Shown: one piece after another, positions 35,725-47,995 of the stretch
How the letters are laid out: each line of letters starts with the position of its first letter
Numbering within the stretch: the first letter of the stretch is position 1
NCBI GenBank assembly: GCA_002751075.1
Contig: NAOQ01000134.1
Location: forward strand, 75,832 to 136,150
DNA: 60,319 nt
Reading direction: 5' to 3'
Source: Ichthyophonus hoferi
Lineage: Eukaryota > Opisthokonta > Ichthyosporea > Ichthyophonida > Ichthyophonidae
Made by a program: the position numbers and the translations under genes
Notes under the pieces: generated by a model
The model's database searches: none
Told to the model about the DNA's origin: nothing
What the model saw: only the letters and a program-made list of their open reading frames with translations

Positions 35725-36082
35725 TGGTAACATACAGGATAAACATAATATACCCTGTCTTTATCTTAAGCCATTGCCCGGATAGTACCGCATATGAGGT
35801 GGTGGACTACAGTGTAAACTAAACTAAACGTCTCGTCTCTACCATACAGTAGATAATTTATACTATTCTAAACATAAATGATGTGGTAGGACTGAATTTG
35901 GTTCAAACTGTTTAGTAATATAATATAGTATACAGGAATTAATCTCAATCTGAATCATTACTACACAAGTTTGGTAACATCTTTAGTATTTGATTAATAG
36001 CAGATAATAAATATATAGAGTATATTAAGTTCTAATATAAATAAATAAATAAGGAATCATTGTAGTGGATTACGTATGTTCC
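35725..36082 (+). repeat. Dispersed repeat family A, copy 3
   Basis: Begins GGTAACATACAGGATAAAC and ends near GGATTACGTATGTTCC. Parallel to copies at 14.8 and 33.4 kb. Confidence 0.75.
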
Positions 36083-36158
36083 AAGAAGTCAGGAAAAAGT
36101 AAAGGGCTGAAAGGAATGGGGCAATAAGATGTTGCTTAATGTATAGATAGATTAATGG

Positions 36159-36194
<36 letters not shown>

Positions 36195-36624
36195 CGTTAT
36201 ATTCTGCCATATCATGCACCACAGGCGGTTCTTCTGGTAGATTACATGGTTTTAATTGGGTGACTGGAGCTATGGAAATGCCCTAATTGAGCAATACCCA
36301 ATGAGTCCAGCGAAATTAATAATAATAATAGTAACTATTATTATTATTATTGTTACTATTATTACTATTATTATTATTACTATAAATCTTATTACTATGA
36401 ATACTATTACCATGATTAATACTACTACTACTACTATTACTACTATTATTACTATTTCTGTCATTTTTGCTATTATATACTGATATCTATCAGTACGCAA
36501 AAGTGTATATAAAGACACATAAAGATGCATGTATCAAATGTATATGTACAAGTGAGAATAGACTTGCGTATTACTAAATACATATATATGTTCATACATG
36601 TAAAACCTATTATACATACAGACA

Positions 36625-36655
<31 letters not shown>

Positions 36656-37017
36656 GTAAATACATACATACATACATACATACATACATACATACATACA
36701 TACCTACATATATACATACATACATACATACATACATACATACATACACAAATGCATACATACATATATGCATACACAAATACACAAATACATACATACA
36801 TACGTACATACATACATACATGCATGCATATATATATATGAACATCAATTATCATACCTGTGCTGTCCCAGGGCGGTTCCATGGTAATCGTATAATGACA
36901 TGCATATTCTTATTTATTGGTTTTCCATCAGATTCTTTTCCCAGGCTCATCTGTATATCTTCATATCAACAGAAGAAAGCATCATCGTAGCAACATTTTC
37001 GTCAAATATAGTAACAT
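36083..37017. repeat. Microsatellite cluster: (AAT)n, (ATT/ACT)n and (CATA)n
   Basis: AAT run at about 36160-36192. ATT/ACT triplet array at about 36315-36460. CATA tetramer array at about 36616-36835. The minus-strand ORFs of Met-Tyr-Val-Cys repeats are translations of the CATA array and are not genes. Confidence 0.9.
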
Positions 37018-37262
37018 ATATAACATAAATATAGCAACTATGGATATAGTTATCTAATTAACTAATGATAGGTTCTGATGTATTCTATATATAAAGTGCT
37101 ATATTTAAAAGGTACAAAAAAGTTCTGTCTGAGACGGATTGGGACTCTTAATTCTGTAATGAAATTGAGTAAAAGCTATCTAGTTTTTATCCTAAATTCT
37201 CTGCTTGCAATAGTTAGCTGCCACTTTCTACATGTATAAGATAATTACCACACAGGCTGATA
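37018..37262 (+). repeat. Dispersed repeat family B, copy 2
   Basis: Same word order as the 33.9 kb copy, including TTCTGTCTGAGACGGATTGG and TTTTTATCCTAAATTCTCTG. Confidence 0.7.
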
Positions 37263-38834
37263 TCGACAATAATAACTACAACACAATGTTAATGATTACT
37301 ACACAGCCTAAAATCAACAAAAAGTGTCATGGTAATAATATTCATTGTCCGAATGTATTTCTTTCTTTCTCTTTTTTCCACCGTTTATTTAATAGTGAGG
37401 ACTCGGAGGAATATAACGTGCTACTATTAGTTTGGTTGTATATCTTGTGGTAATATATATAAATTTTAACTGTTGTAGAAATAATATGCAATACTATAAT
37501 ATAATACAAAACAATAAAATATAATTTAGTGTAATACAATACCATGCGAGACATGGTATAATATAATACAATACGATATAATATATTACAATATGATACA
37601 ATATAATGAAACTGAATAAACGTATTTTTCTTTTATTGTAATTCTCTCCTTTTAACTACTAATAACTGCAACTATAACATAGATTAAAATCAAATGGTTC
37701 AACAAAACAGTGCAGTGTTTATTAATTACGAGAAGGAAGGAAAAGAGGATAATCGTTTATATATAAAAAAGTATTTTTTTTGAGAAAAAAATATTAAAAA
37801 ACTTTCGCGTTCCATATACACTGTATATATATATTATTTTATTTTACTATATTATATTATACTATACTATATTATATTACTTTATATATTTTTCAAACAT
37901 AAAATTCAAAAATATACACCTATAATTAACGTTTGTACATGATAATAATTATCAAGCATATTGGCATAATAAACAGAAAAAAAAAATAAGTGAAAAAACT
38001 ACATAAAGTATATATATATACATATGTATATATGTTCAGGTGTGAAAGTAATTGTAAACATATAATAATAATTAATAAACAATAGGAGTGAATAAGAAGC
38101 AATTCCTTACCGTAATATAAAATTAAAAATGTTTTCCTTTTATCAACGCCGATAACTTACCAATGGTTCAGTTATGGTTATACAGTCATGCATATACTAC
38201 TATGAGCATTAAAGTTAAGATATAAAGAAAGAAAAAACAATAAAATAAAATTATGGTATACTATAATAAAAAAATATAATATAATACAGTACGTTATAAA
38301 ACATAAAAAAACTATATTACAATAGTAATTGCATACTGTTTAAGTTTGTGTACTATAGTGGCTCACACTATTAGTCACATGATCAAACGATATTACCATT
38401 GGGTTATGGTTTTGCTTATTGATGATTAGCGAGCCTTATAATTGTTTTAATTGCATTACTTTAACTGAATCTATAGTTGACAATTATTTTGGAGCCTATT
38501 AATTAACTCGTTAACTGGAATTATTCAGTAGCATTAATTAATTAAATATATAGATGATTATAACTGTAGTTACTTTGTCTATGTTGTGAGTATGTAGAAT
38601 ATAAGCATCTGGAGGTAGGACTAACTATAATGGACTCTAACATTCCATATGAGATTACCTCGGCATTTCCTTGTTTTTATGAAAAAAGAAAAAAAATAAA
38701 AGAAAACAATCTGAACATTTCATTAGGTTTCCCTAGTGAACGTGTTCTGGGCATAACTTAAACGACATAGTTTCAGTCTTATTTTTATATGTACGTAATT
38801 GTTTTGAACTGAAAATAAATGACATGTTAGCATA
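37263..38834. other. No gene seen
   Basis: AT-rich DNA with TATAATACAATA-type low complexity (about 37480-37620) and scattered poly-A runs. Confidence 0.45.
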
Positions 38835-38906
38835 GGCGAATTAGTGTAGTGGTTAGCACCGCAGACTCTGAATCTGTTAACCCGAGTTCGAATCTCGGAT
38901 TTGCCT
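38835..38906 (+). tRNA. tRNA-Gln (anticodon CUG)
   Basis: Folds as a full cloverleaf without an intron. The 7-bp acceptor stem (GGCGAAT with ATTTGCC, one G-U) encloses a D arm GTGT/GCAC. The anticodon stem GCAGA/TCTGT has loop CTCTGAA, giving anticodon CTG. The T arm CCGAG/CTCGG has loop TTCGAAT. Internal promoter boxes A (TAGTGTAGTGG) and B (GAGTTCGAATCTC) are present. CAG glutamine decoding agrees with a standard code. The Pol III terminator is not visible because a gap starts four bases after the gene. Confidence 0.97.
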
Positions 38907-38909
38907 TAG

Positions 38910-39359
38910 NNNNNNNNNNNNNNNNNNNNNNNNNNNNNNNNNNNNNNNNNNNNNNNNNNNNNNNNNNNNNNNNNNNNNNNNNNNNNNNNNNNNNNNNNNN
39001 NNNNNNNNNNNNNNNNNNNNNNNNNNNNNNNNNNNNNNNNNNNNNNNNNNNNNNNNNNNNNNNNNNNNNNNNNNNNNNNNNNNNNNNNNNNNNNNNNNNN
39101 NNNNNNNNNNNNNNNNNNNNNNNNNNNNNNNNNNNNNNNNNNNNNNNNNNNNNNNNNNNNNNNNNNNNNNNNNNNNNNNNNNNNNNNNNNNNNNNNNNNN
39201 NNNNNNNNNNNNNNNNNNNNNNNNNNNNNNNNNNNNNNNNNNNNNNNNNNNNNNNNNNNNNNNNNNNNNNNNNNNNNNNNNNNNNNNNNNNNNNNNNNNN
39301 NNNNNNNNNNNNNNNNNNNNNNNNNNNNNNNNNNNNNNNNNNNNNNNNNNNNNNNNNNN
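38910..39359. other. Assembly gap, 450 N
   Basis: Run of N immediately downstream of the tRNA gene. Its length may be an estimate. Confidence 0.95.
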
Positions 39360-40212
39360 TTTTGTTTTTCATCACTTAATAGATGTAAGCCTCTTTATTG
39401 CTTATTGAAACAATCCACTCTTTATCTAAGGCAGTATAGAGCCTTTCTTGTCTCTCTCTCTCTGAAGTTGCTTCTGTAAGTTTGGAGTTGATGAATCTAA
39501 TATTGTCTTTTTTTTATGTGTATATATTATTTTGGCCTGAGGAATCTATTGAGAAAGAAGTTTTGTATTCATTGGCAAATCTGATTAATCTGGAATGAAG
39601 GCTTGGTTCAAATGAATATATCTAAGTATTTGTTTTTGACTCTTTGTAAATTTCGGAAAAAAATTAATTGGCTAAGATTGAATTAGTATTGGAGCAAGAA
39701 TCTTGATTGCTGTTTCGATCAGGTACATGCGGCTGATTGTTTTATTTATTTGGGTACTTCATTGTCTCTGATCATTAATTGTGTTTAAAACTATAAAGAA
39801 CACCAATTCAGCTAGTTTTCGTTCATATTTTTAATGGATAAGGATAAGAGACCAAGCGTTAAAACCCTATATAACAGAGCTTTCTATGTACTATATGTTC
39901 TGTAATGTCCCTGATTGATTGAGGTCCATGTTCATCAGTCATACAGCTGGAATCACAGGGACATTGGGAAACATGAGATCACATAATGCAATTGGGGATC
40001 ATGATGAATAAAAGGGAGTGTGATTCCTGATCAGACACGATGATCGCAATACATCAATACAGAGTTATCCTTACAAATAGAATTAAACCAATTGAAAAAT
40101 AAACAAGTAGAATTTGTAAAGAAATTTAGTAAAATAAAAAGAAATGTGGTATATTGCTTTTTTTTTTTTTGAAAAAAAAAAAAAAAAAGGATTGATAAAA
40201 TTATAATTAAAA
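39360..40212. other. No gene seen; poly-T/poly-A palindrome
   Basis: AT-rich sequence. At about 40158-40188 a run of T, a single G and a run of A form a long snap-back hairpin. Confidence 0.5.
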
Positions 40213-40540
40213 TATGCTAAAACAGGAATACTTAATTGGTTTAGATTTTAGGTTTTCGTTTATATAGCTGTAATCATTAAATACTGTGAGCAATCTCCAT
40301 TGCATGTGTAGTCTTGAAAAATAGCTAATGCAGTTTAAACCAGTCAGCCGGAAAGCTTCTCAGATTGGCATTAAACTACAATTCAAGATGAGTATTTACG
40401 AAGCAACCAGCCAATACTAGTGATCCTACAAGCATATAATAAGCTATTTAAAATTATATATTTTCAGTCCAGATAACTCGTTGCTTAGTATTGAAATAAG
40501 AATCTGACTCGGATTATTATTACTACTATTATGAAACTAA
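40213..40540 (+). repeat. Repeat family D, probable LTR-derived, copy 2
   Basis: The left part matches 9477-9640, and the right part (TCCAGATAACTCGTTGC) matches 12480-12510. It therefore links the two shorter pieces seen upstream and may be the fuller copy. LTR identity is inference. Confidence 0.4.
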
Positions 40541-41219
40541 TAGTAGTGACACCCAGAGAATCATTACAAAAAACTTCAGCTTCTTTATATTATAATATGT
40601 ATTATATACTCTGTAATAAGTATATACTCAGAAAATAAATACAAATAAAATATAATAATATAAGATAAATACAAATGAAAGTAAAATATATTTAATGCTG
40701 GGCCATTGTCAATTTTTTGGGTTGCTTCATCTACTAATTATACTTTTTCTTTTTTGTTTATGCAATTATATAATAGCCTTATATGCTAAAATACAAGGCG
40801 CAGCTTGCTTTGAATTCAGTTTTAATCATGGTTCAGTCAGTAATTACACATGGTGTGGTCTAAGCTAATATCTAATGTGAACGGCAGTCAATCTGACAGA
40901 TAAGTAATAATTTGAGACATTTTTAAAATAATAATGTCGGAAGTATCTTTGTCAATTTCTGATACGTCTTCTGATATCATCTCTGATACTGACTTAGAGA
41001 GTCAGTGGAGGTTGAAGCTTGACGTTTATAATGTGCGTTTAAAAAGAGGAGAAAGGTTGGAAAATACTATTGATGACAATTGCCTGCTTAGGATTGCCTT
41101 ACAGATTAAAGTCCCTTTTGTATCACTAAAATCCAAAAAAAGAACATCTTCAGTTTCCTTTTCTATTTTTCTGAACCAGAATGTATTGGGATTTAAACAG
41201 ATTGCTTACTTCACAATCT
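40541..41219. other. No recognised gene; one protein-like ORF
   Basis: The plus-strand ORF 40934-41221 starts MSEVSLSISDTSSDIISD and has mixed composition, but no domain is recognisable. It directly abuts a fossil on the other strand and may be part of mobile-element debris. Confidence 0.3.
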
Positions 41220-42700
41220 AAGATTAGACTCTCTTTGACTGGGGTGTCACCAAATGACAGGGTTTTATACATAGCTTCTGGGATTGAATTTATAAATCTG
41301 AAGTAGAAAACGTGATAGGAAATGGATCCTATATGATTTGTTATTGTTTTCTCGGTGCAGTGGTTAAGTCCTTTTTGGAAACAGTCGTGGACTTTTGTGC
41401 AGGTGGTGTATGAGTGACGCTGGTAAGGACTTTCTTGTATGGACTACAAATAGAAGAGTCCAGTCAGCAAAAATTATCATTGATGGGGTCATCTTGTAGT
41501 AATACTTCAGCAGTCTGTATTGTATAGACATGCTCATCTTTGAATACAGTCGTCATTTTTTTACCTCTTAGTGAAGGGATGAAGAATGGGGTTACCATTA
41601 GGTCTGGGACAAATATCATATTTGATATTGTTATTGTCTGTTTACAGTTTCCTACTTTTGTAAGTAATCTGGTATTTCTGGACCCAAGAGCACTGCATGT
41701 CTTATCATTCCCCCATTGTACCTTAGAAATCTTCAGTTTTAAGATGATGAAGTCCTCACGTCAAAAATGTAGGTGCCTTGATGAAACACTATCCAAAACA
41801 AAGGAATTGGCTCTGTTCATTTAGGTGATAGATGAACCATTTAAATATACCGCGGCCACCCAGGCCATATTTGGCTTACTGAGAAAGATTTCTCGAATTT
41901 CTTAATGTTCCTACCATTTGACTTGCTGGAAGAAGATCGTGATCTTACTTATGTTTCCAGTTTTGACCACCACCGACTTTAAATAATACGTCATTAAGTT
42001 GTTTAATAATTGTGCAATTCTCTGGCTTGTAAGTTCTTTGACACATCTCATAGGATAGAATTCGGAAACTGTAACCAATTTTTTCTTGACATGAATTGAA
42101 AAACCTGAGCGACTGGGGATGTGGAAGCTGTGTAGTTGGAAATTTTCCATGATATATAAAAAAATTGGCAAATTGTTGCAGTGTTCCACTTTCACCATGT
42201 GTCACAATGAACTGATAGATCTTGCTCGAATAATGCCTTGTTTCAGACATTACCTCCATATCCTTAACTAGAGGTTGATTGGCATTCAGTGCAAGTCTTG
42301 AACCTTGAAGCCTATTGTTTGTACATGGAATTCATCCCAGGAAGGTGCGGTCAATCTTATTGAGGAGCGGTTTTGTATGGAAGAGCTCTATTAAATATTG
42401 AGCAACTATTGGGGTTTCTTTGCTATCAAAATTTTATTTCATACCTATCTAAGTGGTATATGCAAATTGTAGGGGTGCTCGCCCTGAGACGATGCATTGT
42501 ACTGTTACAATTAAATAATGTAGGTAAAATCTTACAATTTCTTCTGTAGCTGAAAATATTTCTCAATGTATTAACTGCTTTTTTGTAGGCAGAAGGTTTA
42601 GAATTTGCAAGCATCCTGAGACTGACACGAAATAATACAGTCTGATCAATCAATGAAAGAGATTGCCCTATTTTTGCCACCTTTTAAAACATAGTCTTTA
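41220..42700 (-). mobile_element. Fossil Ty1/copia-like retrotransposon, gag to pre-integrase region, broken
   Basis: On the minus strand, the segment near 41530-41790 resembles the copia stretch around the 'N-(V/M)-(L/I)-(Y/F)-V-P-x-L' block (NMIFVPDL). A polypeptide-like region follows on its N-terminal side (41945-42680), where gag would lie. It includes HGESGTLQQFANFFIYHGKF. The gag part was not matched to a known domain. The copy is broken in several places and old. Confidence 0.5.
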
Positions 42701-43773
42701 TCAACAACTGGAGCTGACTGTAGTCAATTTTCGGGGAAAAACTGATGGCCAACTTAAAAAATATTCTCCTTCTCCATCGGTTGAGCTATTTTAGATACAG
42801 AAGGTGGGGTTATGAATGAAGGTTTGGTGGTTGGTTCAGCATAAGATTTGGGTGGAATGTTGTTATATTACACTAGTAATTAGATTATTATTATTATTAT
42901 TATTAATTGTAGTTATAGATTAACCAATTAAATAACGCAGTGCGAGGTTTTCAATAATCTGCATAATTAATAGAAATAATTAAATCCAATTACTAGCATA
43001 ATAGAGCAAAAAATAAGACTAGTAACATTAATTTAAATTTTTGATTTTGTTGTTTTATGTAGAGACATGATGATTAAGTGCGTGCTCCTTTTCTAATACG
43101 AGGATCTCACTTCTTATCCAAGATAAGCTGATAAAAACCTTTGTAGTAGAGGTATACGCATAAATGCTTTCTCTAGCTCTCTAATAATAATAAAGAGTGT
43201 GCTATGTTACGAGTAGATTTATCTTTTGAGTTTACAAGTAGTAAGGTTGTAAACAAAAGGTAACTAGCTGAAGTTGTTGGAAAATTAAATAAGAGAAAAT
43301 ATTTTTGGAGTGAAAAAATTAAAAAATATTGTAAAAAGAAAAACTGAGAATAAGTAAAGCAAAATGAAATGATTATTGTATCACTTAAAACAGTATATAT
43401 ATATGGTGTCAATGTATCGCACTTAACCTTGAACTAAGAACATATAATAGCCTCTCGGGTATGCAGTAAACTCAAAATAAATTGGAACTCAACTTCACAT
43501 TAGAAATTTTTACTACTAAAGATATGCCTCTCTTTAGCGTTTGCATGCAAGCAAGGTTGGATACCATATATATATGTAGATGTGTATAAGTAGGTGCATA
43601 TAAGTAAATCCTTGCAAATGAATCAGTAATATTTTAAATAATAGTGTTTCTGCATAAAAATATAAAAAATATATTAAATAACCTTACCAAAGTTTTGAAT
43701 GTAATCAGAATTTAAGTATAAAACTTTTTAAATACCCATGTTTCATATTTATTTTACTTAAATTATTTTAATT
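42701..43773. other. No gene seen
   Basis: AT-rich sequence with a short ATT run near 42885-42905. The minus-strand ORF 43173-43412 is Phe/Leu/Ser low complexity. Confidence 0.4.
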
Positions 43774-44166
43774 TTAGTTTTCAAATAATTCTAATAGAGT
43801 TATAGGGCGTTCAGGTGTAGATGCAGAATATTCTTCTCCATTTTCAACATAAGTAGTTGTAACATAATCATGGCTCCAGTTAAGCTTAACCTTCTGTCCT
43901 TTTGTAAGCCCGTTGATCTTATCAACAAACGGTTTCACATCAGGATCCGACAACTTTACACGAAAATTCTTTTGTTTTTCATCTCCATATTCCCCAATCT
44001 TCTGGTATTCATAATACTTAGAAATCTCAAAGATGGCAGTTGGACCTCCATGTCCACAACGATTGGGACAGAGAGCAGTGCGAAAGAAGCAACGAGCATT
44101 TTCAATGCCCTGAAATACTGCTAGAGTGGAGTGGACACTAAGATTCTGAACAACACGTTTGGCCAT
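43774..44166 (-). CDS. Intronless protein with a CPNRCGHGG motif, 130 residues
   Basis: A single open exon from ATG to TAA with clear protein-like composition. It starts MAKRVVQNLSVHSTLAVFQG and has ARCFFRTALCPNRCGHGGPT at residues about 24-43, with Cys33, Cys37 and His39 as a possible metal or redox site. Further on it has KYYEYQKIGEYGDEKQKNF, KINGLTKGQKVKLNWSHDYV and a PERPITLLELFEN end. The KGQKVKLNW part reads like a beta-strand of a small barrel. There is no signal peptide or membrane segment. It looks like a complete conserved small soluble protein, but I cannot name the family with confidence. Being intronless among intron-rich genes, it may be a retrocopy, a recent acquisition or simply a compact gene. 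Confidence 0.75.
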   Translation of the reverse strand: MAKRVVQNLSVHSTLAVFQGIENARCFFRTALCPNRCGHGGPTAIFEISKYYEYQKIGEYGDEKQKNFRVKLSDPDVKPFVDKINGLTKGQKVKLNWSHDYVTTTYVENGEEYSASTPERPITLLELFEN

Positions 44167-47100
44167 TTTTAAAAATTAAGCGTCAATAATGTTAGGTGAA
44201 ACTTTTCTTATGTGGGTTTGGGGCTAATTTGTTCAGCTTTCAATGAACCTAACAAGAATGAAAAATATTGTTAAATTAACCGATACGTACGTTGAATTTT
44301 ATAGTTTTGTGGCAATCTTTCTCTATCCTATCCTAGTTAAGGCGGATTCATCATTAAAATTATAAAATCAGGGTTTTATTGGTAAATATCTTAGGCGATA
44401 TAGTCAAGGGGCCTCTACCATTGCTGACTTGCTGATTCAATTTTGATCAATCATCCTGGATTATCGTTCAACACTAGAAGATTGCACTAAGTATGTATAC
44501 ATTACTGACAAGGATCAGGTTATTCTTCCAACAATTAAGAATTTTTTGACTTGAAATACCCTAAGGCGCAGCCTGGCCTTGAAGGGGAAGTTGATGATCT
44601 AAGAAGAGTCTCCATCTATAGATATTGATAGAGGTAGACTCAACATAAATCAAATTTGCAGTAAGTCTATTGAGCCTTTGTCATATCTTCCACACGAGTA
44701 CTCTTCTTTCAGCCTTTCTAAAATGCACTGTCACACTCATAGATAGGATCCCCAATCTCTACCAATGAGGAAAGCGCTTTTCCGTATGATCCAACACAAC
44801 AGCATTAATGCTCCTCTACTTATCCTACCAAAATTACACTCCAAACAATTGATCTCAAATGCATATTTCATTCTGACTACTTGTCTGTACTTAAAAGCAA
44901 AAATTGGTTTGAGAAGATTTACGTGATATGCCTCATCAATAACTGTAAATGATGTTTCAAAGATCCACCCACACCAGAGAAAATTAATGAAGTTCACAGG
45001 ACTAGTCAGATACCATATAATGAAAGACTATGCAGGGTATACCTTCATCAGTTGATCAGCAGGCGTGAATGTTTCAATGCTGGTATTAATAACATGGATA
45101 AAAATGAGTGGGCCTATTACAAGTGCTTATCACTATATCAGAGATGCAAAACAGCACATGACTAAGAAATCAAAACACATCTTACTGAGACTATAATTCA
45201 ATTCCCGGACTGATTCAAAATCATGACAGCAAAGCCTTATGGGTCATATTATGAACCAAACAAGCCAAGAAAGCTATCTCATGTTTAAAACATCATCTAA
45301 ACAGCTAGAACAGCACATACTAATTCTATACTCCCTGGATAACAACATTTATGACCTTCCTGTTTGGACTGCTCTTTATGCCACAATGGTCGACAGCGAT
45401 GCAGATGCAGACCTATCCAACCTAATACTGGTAAACAATACTTTCAAAAGAACTACTAGCAGTCCTTCAGCAACCGGTTCTCAGTGCTTCAAATGCCAAA
45501 GTCCTGCTCAACATGTAAGTTCCACACTAACTTCCTTGTTAATCACATAACTGCCAAATACAGTCTCAACAAAGATAGTTCTCACTATGGGAAAGCCTTC
45601 TCTGCATGATATATTGTTATTTTGCATTGTGTATAATTGTGCTACTGGTAACTGGTAGTAGTAGAAATATGTTTGGATCACAGAATAAAGCAGGTATCTG
45701 AGTACATTGATAATGTGCAGGTGTTTTCATAATTGTAGTCCTTAGTATATATGGCAGGGGTGTCAAAGATAATTTATAAATACCACTTTTGCAAACAGGA
45801 TTTTGCATGGGACTTTAAAATTTTTGACACGACGAATTAAAATATATTTAACATTTCTTAATCAATATTGGGTAATTATAATCATAACAAGTAATTTAGT
45901 TAAATTTGCCCAAAATTATCTAAAACTATCATTCAGACGGTTTTATATTTGAGACTCCTGTTGTATTGAATTTTAACAACTAATCTATATCTTTGGTTAT
46001 AATTCCAAATGCCAATTTCAGCCTGTGTTTTTTATTATCTTACTGTGTTGCCATTATTATATCAATTTTGCGCTTATTATATCATTTTATTGTAGTTAAT
46101 ATTAATATTCCACCTATTATGAATGATAGCTACAATTGAAAACAAGACGAGGATCCTATTAGAGACAAAATACTTTTATACTTTTAAATATAGCATAGTA
46201 CAAACATACATTACTTGGTCATTTGAGTATTAATTAAAATTAATTCATTGAGCAAAGGTTGTCTTAATAGCCTAGTATTAAAAAAATAAATAATTTATAT
46301 TTTAACTGTTTTTCATACATGTGTATGTAGCTATATTCGACAACAAATTTACTTCAAAGCCTGCCAAGTGCACCAACTACAAGTTCAGTATGACTAATCT
46401 CGTGTATAAAGTGTAAATATACTTATATATCCTATTCAAGCTCGGTGCGGATCTATTTACTGACTACAAATAACAGTCTTTGTTAGAGTTTTGACTGCTA
46501 CGTTATGTGTAATACAAACTGGGCTAGTTCACAGTAATAGTATAGGAATTAAATACCCATATTCCTGTAGCCTGTTATAAATTGGCAACTTATTACGGAT
46601 ATGATTTATTTGGAATTTGCTTTCCCTATGTAGAATTAATAAATAGAGTCATTTTTAAAATTATCAATGCCCCCTTCAATGCTTGCTATAGTTTTAAGAT
46701 GCTCCAAGTCTATAGATAGTTTCTTGAGCATTGAGGAAGTACAGCTGCTTGCTCTAGATTAGTGCTGATATATGCAGGAAGAATTCAATTGGTTATTATA
46801 TATAGACCCTAGTAATCTAAATAAAGACATACTATTTTAAGTGCTTATGACACCGTGCCAAGAAAGGTAATATAAGTGTAGATATTATTGGTCAGACTAA
46901 GTTGATTTGCACGCAGTTGTGTCAGCGCCAATTAATTTACCATGTATGATATTACGGTTGCCAATTAGGGTCCAGTTATTGCATAATTATAAATAGATAA
47001 AAGAGTAAATAAACATCCTGAGTGAGGAAGTGTTGAGATTGGTTAATCCAATGCTTGATTCGAAGTGTGCATGATCTGGATGTGTTGTGCCTATGAGATT

Positions 47101-47995
47101 GACAGTCTCCAAATTGAAGGTATCCAAGGGATCAGTCAATAGGCTCACCAAAGGTATAGTTTTTATTTTTAGCATCTTGACATACTCAGTAGTGAAGAAG
47201 TCCGGGCTGGCCTTGTATATAATCATTTACATCGCGATTAAAACAGTAATCAAATACTAACCTAACTAGCACCTTATATACTTGCTAGGAATTCTAGTAA
47301 AGTGAGTGCTAATCATCATCTGCTAAGTGCTGATGCACTATTTAATACTTACATATAGTGTGGTGTATGTTTATCTATATGAAATCTACGAGGATCTAGA
47401 AATTCTGCCTCCAGGAAGTGGTTTCTGGCTATATATTGATTGATCCAGACCCTATGAATCCTGTGATAGTTATGTATTAATGAATGGTATGCGCTCGGTA
47501 ATATTTGCGATCATAACACTACAACGTACAAGCTACTAAACAAGCAAATTAGTGGTGTATTCCTGATTTTCATGCCAAACTAACACTTGGATTGCTTTAA
47601 TACCTCCTAAAGCCAATGCCTGGCATGTTTAACAATTATTTAATGACTAGTTATTCAAAGAGCAAAATAACTTAAAATTAAAAGCAATATTTTTCTTTAT
47701 ACATTATGAGCCTGACCTAATAATATAGTAATACATTAGTTAACTTATTAATTAAATTTGATTTAAATAGGTAGTACTTAGTCATATGACAAGATAATTG
47801 TTTAATTTGTAAAAAAAAATCTTCATGTTTTATTAAAAAGTACTAGTATATACCAAACCAGTTCCACTATTAGTTAAAAACCTATTGCTAATTATGAAAT
47901 ATGTATATCGCTCCTTAAAAGGATAAAATTATGAATACCTAAATAAACTCGCCACAGTAATCCAAAACAATCATCTCACCAAAGCTCTAACCAGG
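44167..47995. other. Long interval without a supported gene
   Basis: Mixed AT-rich DNA. The plus-strand ORF 45239-45550 (GHIMNQTSQESYLMF, later QCFKCQSPAQH) and the open stretch before it (44760-45120) are protein-like and may be mobile-element debris. The minus-strand ORF 46987-47226 contains LTDPLDTFNLETVNLIGTTH. None shows a recognised domain. Confidence 0.35.

Noticed and set aside
36600-36840. CRISPR-like regular array
   Set aside because: This is a eukaryotic simple repeat with no unique spacers.
36473-36882. Minus-strand ORFs of Met-Tyr-Val-Cys repeats resembling cysteine-rich proteins
   Set aside because: They are direct translations of the (CATA)n microsatellite in three frames.
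45239-45550. ORF with a CFKC pair as a zinc-knuckle protein
   Set aside because: Only two cysteines and a histidine with wrong spacing; no supporting domain or exon structure.
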